This document shows, piece by piece, positions 63,181-64,000 of a stretch of DNA of 64,000 nucleotides (positions within the stretch are counted from its first letter, which is position 1; each line of letters begins with the position of its first letter). The stretch is from Rattus norvegicus (lineage: Eukaryota > Chordata > Mammalia > Rodentia > Muridae), in the NCBI RefSeq assembly GCF_036323735.1, contig NC_086026.1, positions 55,061,039-55,125,038 on the forward strand, in the 5' to 3' direction. The position numbers and the translations under genes are program-made. The notes under the pieces were generated by a model that saw only the letters and a program-made list of their open reading frames with translations, did no database searches and was not told the DNA's origin.

Positions 63181-64000
63181 GTCTGGCTTGTTTATAGTAC
63201 AGGAAGGCCTTGAACTTGGGATATTCCTACTTTAGACTTTGGAGTAGTTGAAATTAAAGCCCTTTGTCACCTGGGCTGGCTATTGAGAGCATTCATTCTT
63301 TGCCAAGATTAGCCAGAAAAGTACTAGTGAGGTCTTCCAGAAGCCACATTGTCCCCCACATTCAGCCAGCAAATATATTTGTCTAGCTACCAGTTGCCAC
63401 CAAATCTTTACCCTCTGACCCAGAAGCTGGAAGAGCAAAGTTCATTCCCCCAAAGTGCTCTGACAAGACCTGACAAAGCCACCAGAGTCCAAGGGTTCTC
63501 ACAAAGCAGCTGCATTCGCAGGGAGACTGAAATGAAAGCGCTGTCGTGCCCACGTCAACCAGCTCTGGCTGTCGTGCAGTTAGAAGAACCATGCAGTCAG
63601 AGCCTTCCAGGGATGTCCCAGGGCCAAGGATCTGCCAGCCAGAGCATGGGAGCCTGGCCTATATGTCAGCTGTCGCCTCAAAGGCCTATCTCTGCCCAGC
63701 AGCTCTCTGTGGACCCAGACATGGAGGAGGAAGGCTGCAGGAGCAAAGCAGGCCAGTAGGTCCCTGGGTAGATACAGGCATGGCTGACTCAGTCGTCAGG
63801 GGATACCCTGAGTGGGATGTCATCTGTCTGAAGTGTCTGAAGAACTTTGCAAATCAACCCCTGTTTCTGAGAGGTCATAGGTTGGGAGAAAAATTGTATG
63901 AGCATGGAGCAGTTGGCAGGCTCTGCCACCTCCTTCCCATGAAAGTGGGACCTTCTTCACGTCAGAGCTGTGGAGGTGGTAGGAGTGGAGCGAATGTTAC

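Larger units (their letters stand above)
62411..64000 (-). other. TAGLN intron 1 (partial, runs off the window)
   Basis: Contains an ID element close to exon 2, an ancient DNA-transposon fossil (62,716-62,905), a reversed B1 (63,035-63,180) and unique sequence from 63,190. No first-exon or promoter signature was recognised up to 64,000. Confidence 0.7.

Noticed and set aside
63349..63759. 136-codon ORF at the right edge
   Set aside because: It lies in TAGLN intron 1, has no recognisable domain and unremarkable composition. No evidence of transcription in this sense.

Overview
This window is mammalian nuclear DNA from a murid rodent, almost certainly rat. Three conserved vertebrate genes can be read exon by exon. 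The introns are full of rodent SINEs, including at least 13 ID elements of the BC1-derived, rat-amplified type with intact target-site duplications. All protein evidence comes from exons I joined by reading frame and splice-site phase. The joined lengths (703, 783 and 201 residues) equal the known lengths of RNF214, PCSK7 and TAGLN.

Layout from left to right. (1) 1 to about 3,885, plus strand: the distal 3' UTR of BACE1, recognised from its conserved 3' end; its coding part lies to the left of the window. (2) 4,416-35,765, minus strand: RNF214, a RING-H2 E3 ubiquitin ligase with 14 coding exons and a probable non-coding first exon in a CpG island at about 37.2 kb. (3) About 36.93-37.9 kb: a CpG island with the divergent RNF214/PCSK7 promoter. 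(4) 37.8-60.37 kb, plus strand: PCSK7 (proprotein convertase 7), with non-coding exons near 37.8 and 39.3 kb, 15 coding exons (40,062-59,488) and a polyadenylation signal at 60,347. (5) 61,002-62,410, minus strand: TAGLN (transgelin/SM22-alpha) exons 2-5. Its first intron runs off the right edge, so its first exon and smooth-muscle promoter are probably outside.

The gene order BACE1 > < RNF214 | PCSK7 > < TAGLN is the known mammalian order (human 11q23.3, rat chromosome 8). BACE1/RNF214 and PCSK7/TAGLN converge tail to tail within a few hundred bases. RNF214 and PCSK7 diverge from one CpG island. The four products do not form one pathway: BACE1 and PCSK7 are both membrane-anchored proteases of the secretory pathway, RNF214 is a ubiquitin ligase and TAGLN binds actin. 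The shared parts are promoter and terminator neighbourhoods.

No undescribed multi-gene system is visible. The observations most worth checking are small: a PCSK7 upstream ORF whose stop overlaps the main start codon, a perfect CArG box in the TAGLN 3' UTR, an ID insertion about 31 bases from the TAGLN exon 2 acceptor, a 33-base homopolymer serving as the acceptor tract of RNF214 exon 3, and an unexplained diverged direct repeat in a PCSK7 intron. UTR ends, transcription starts and repeat edges are approximate.
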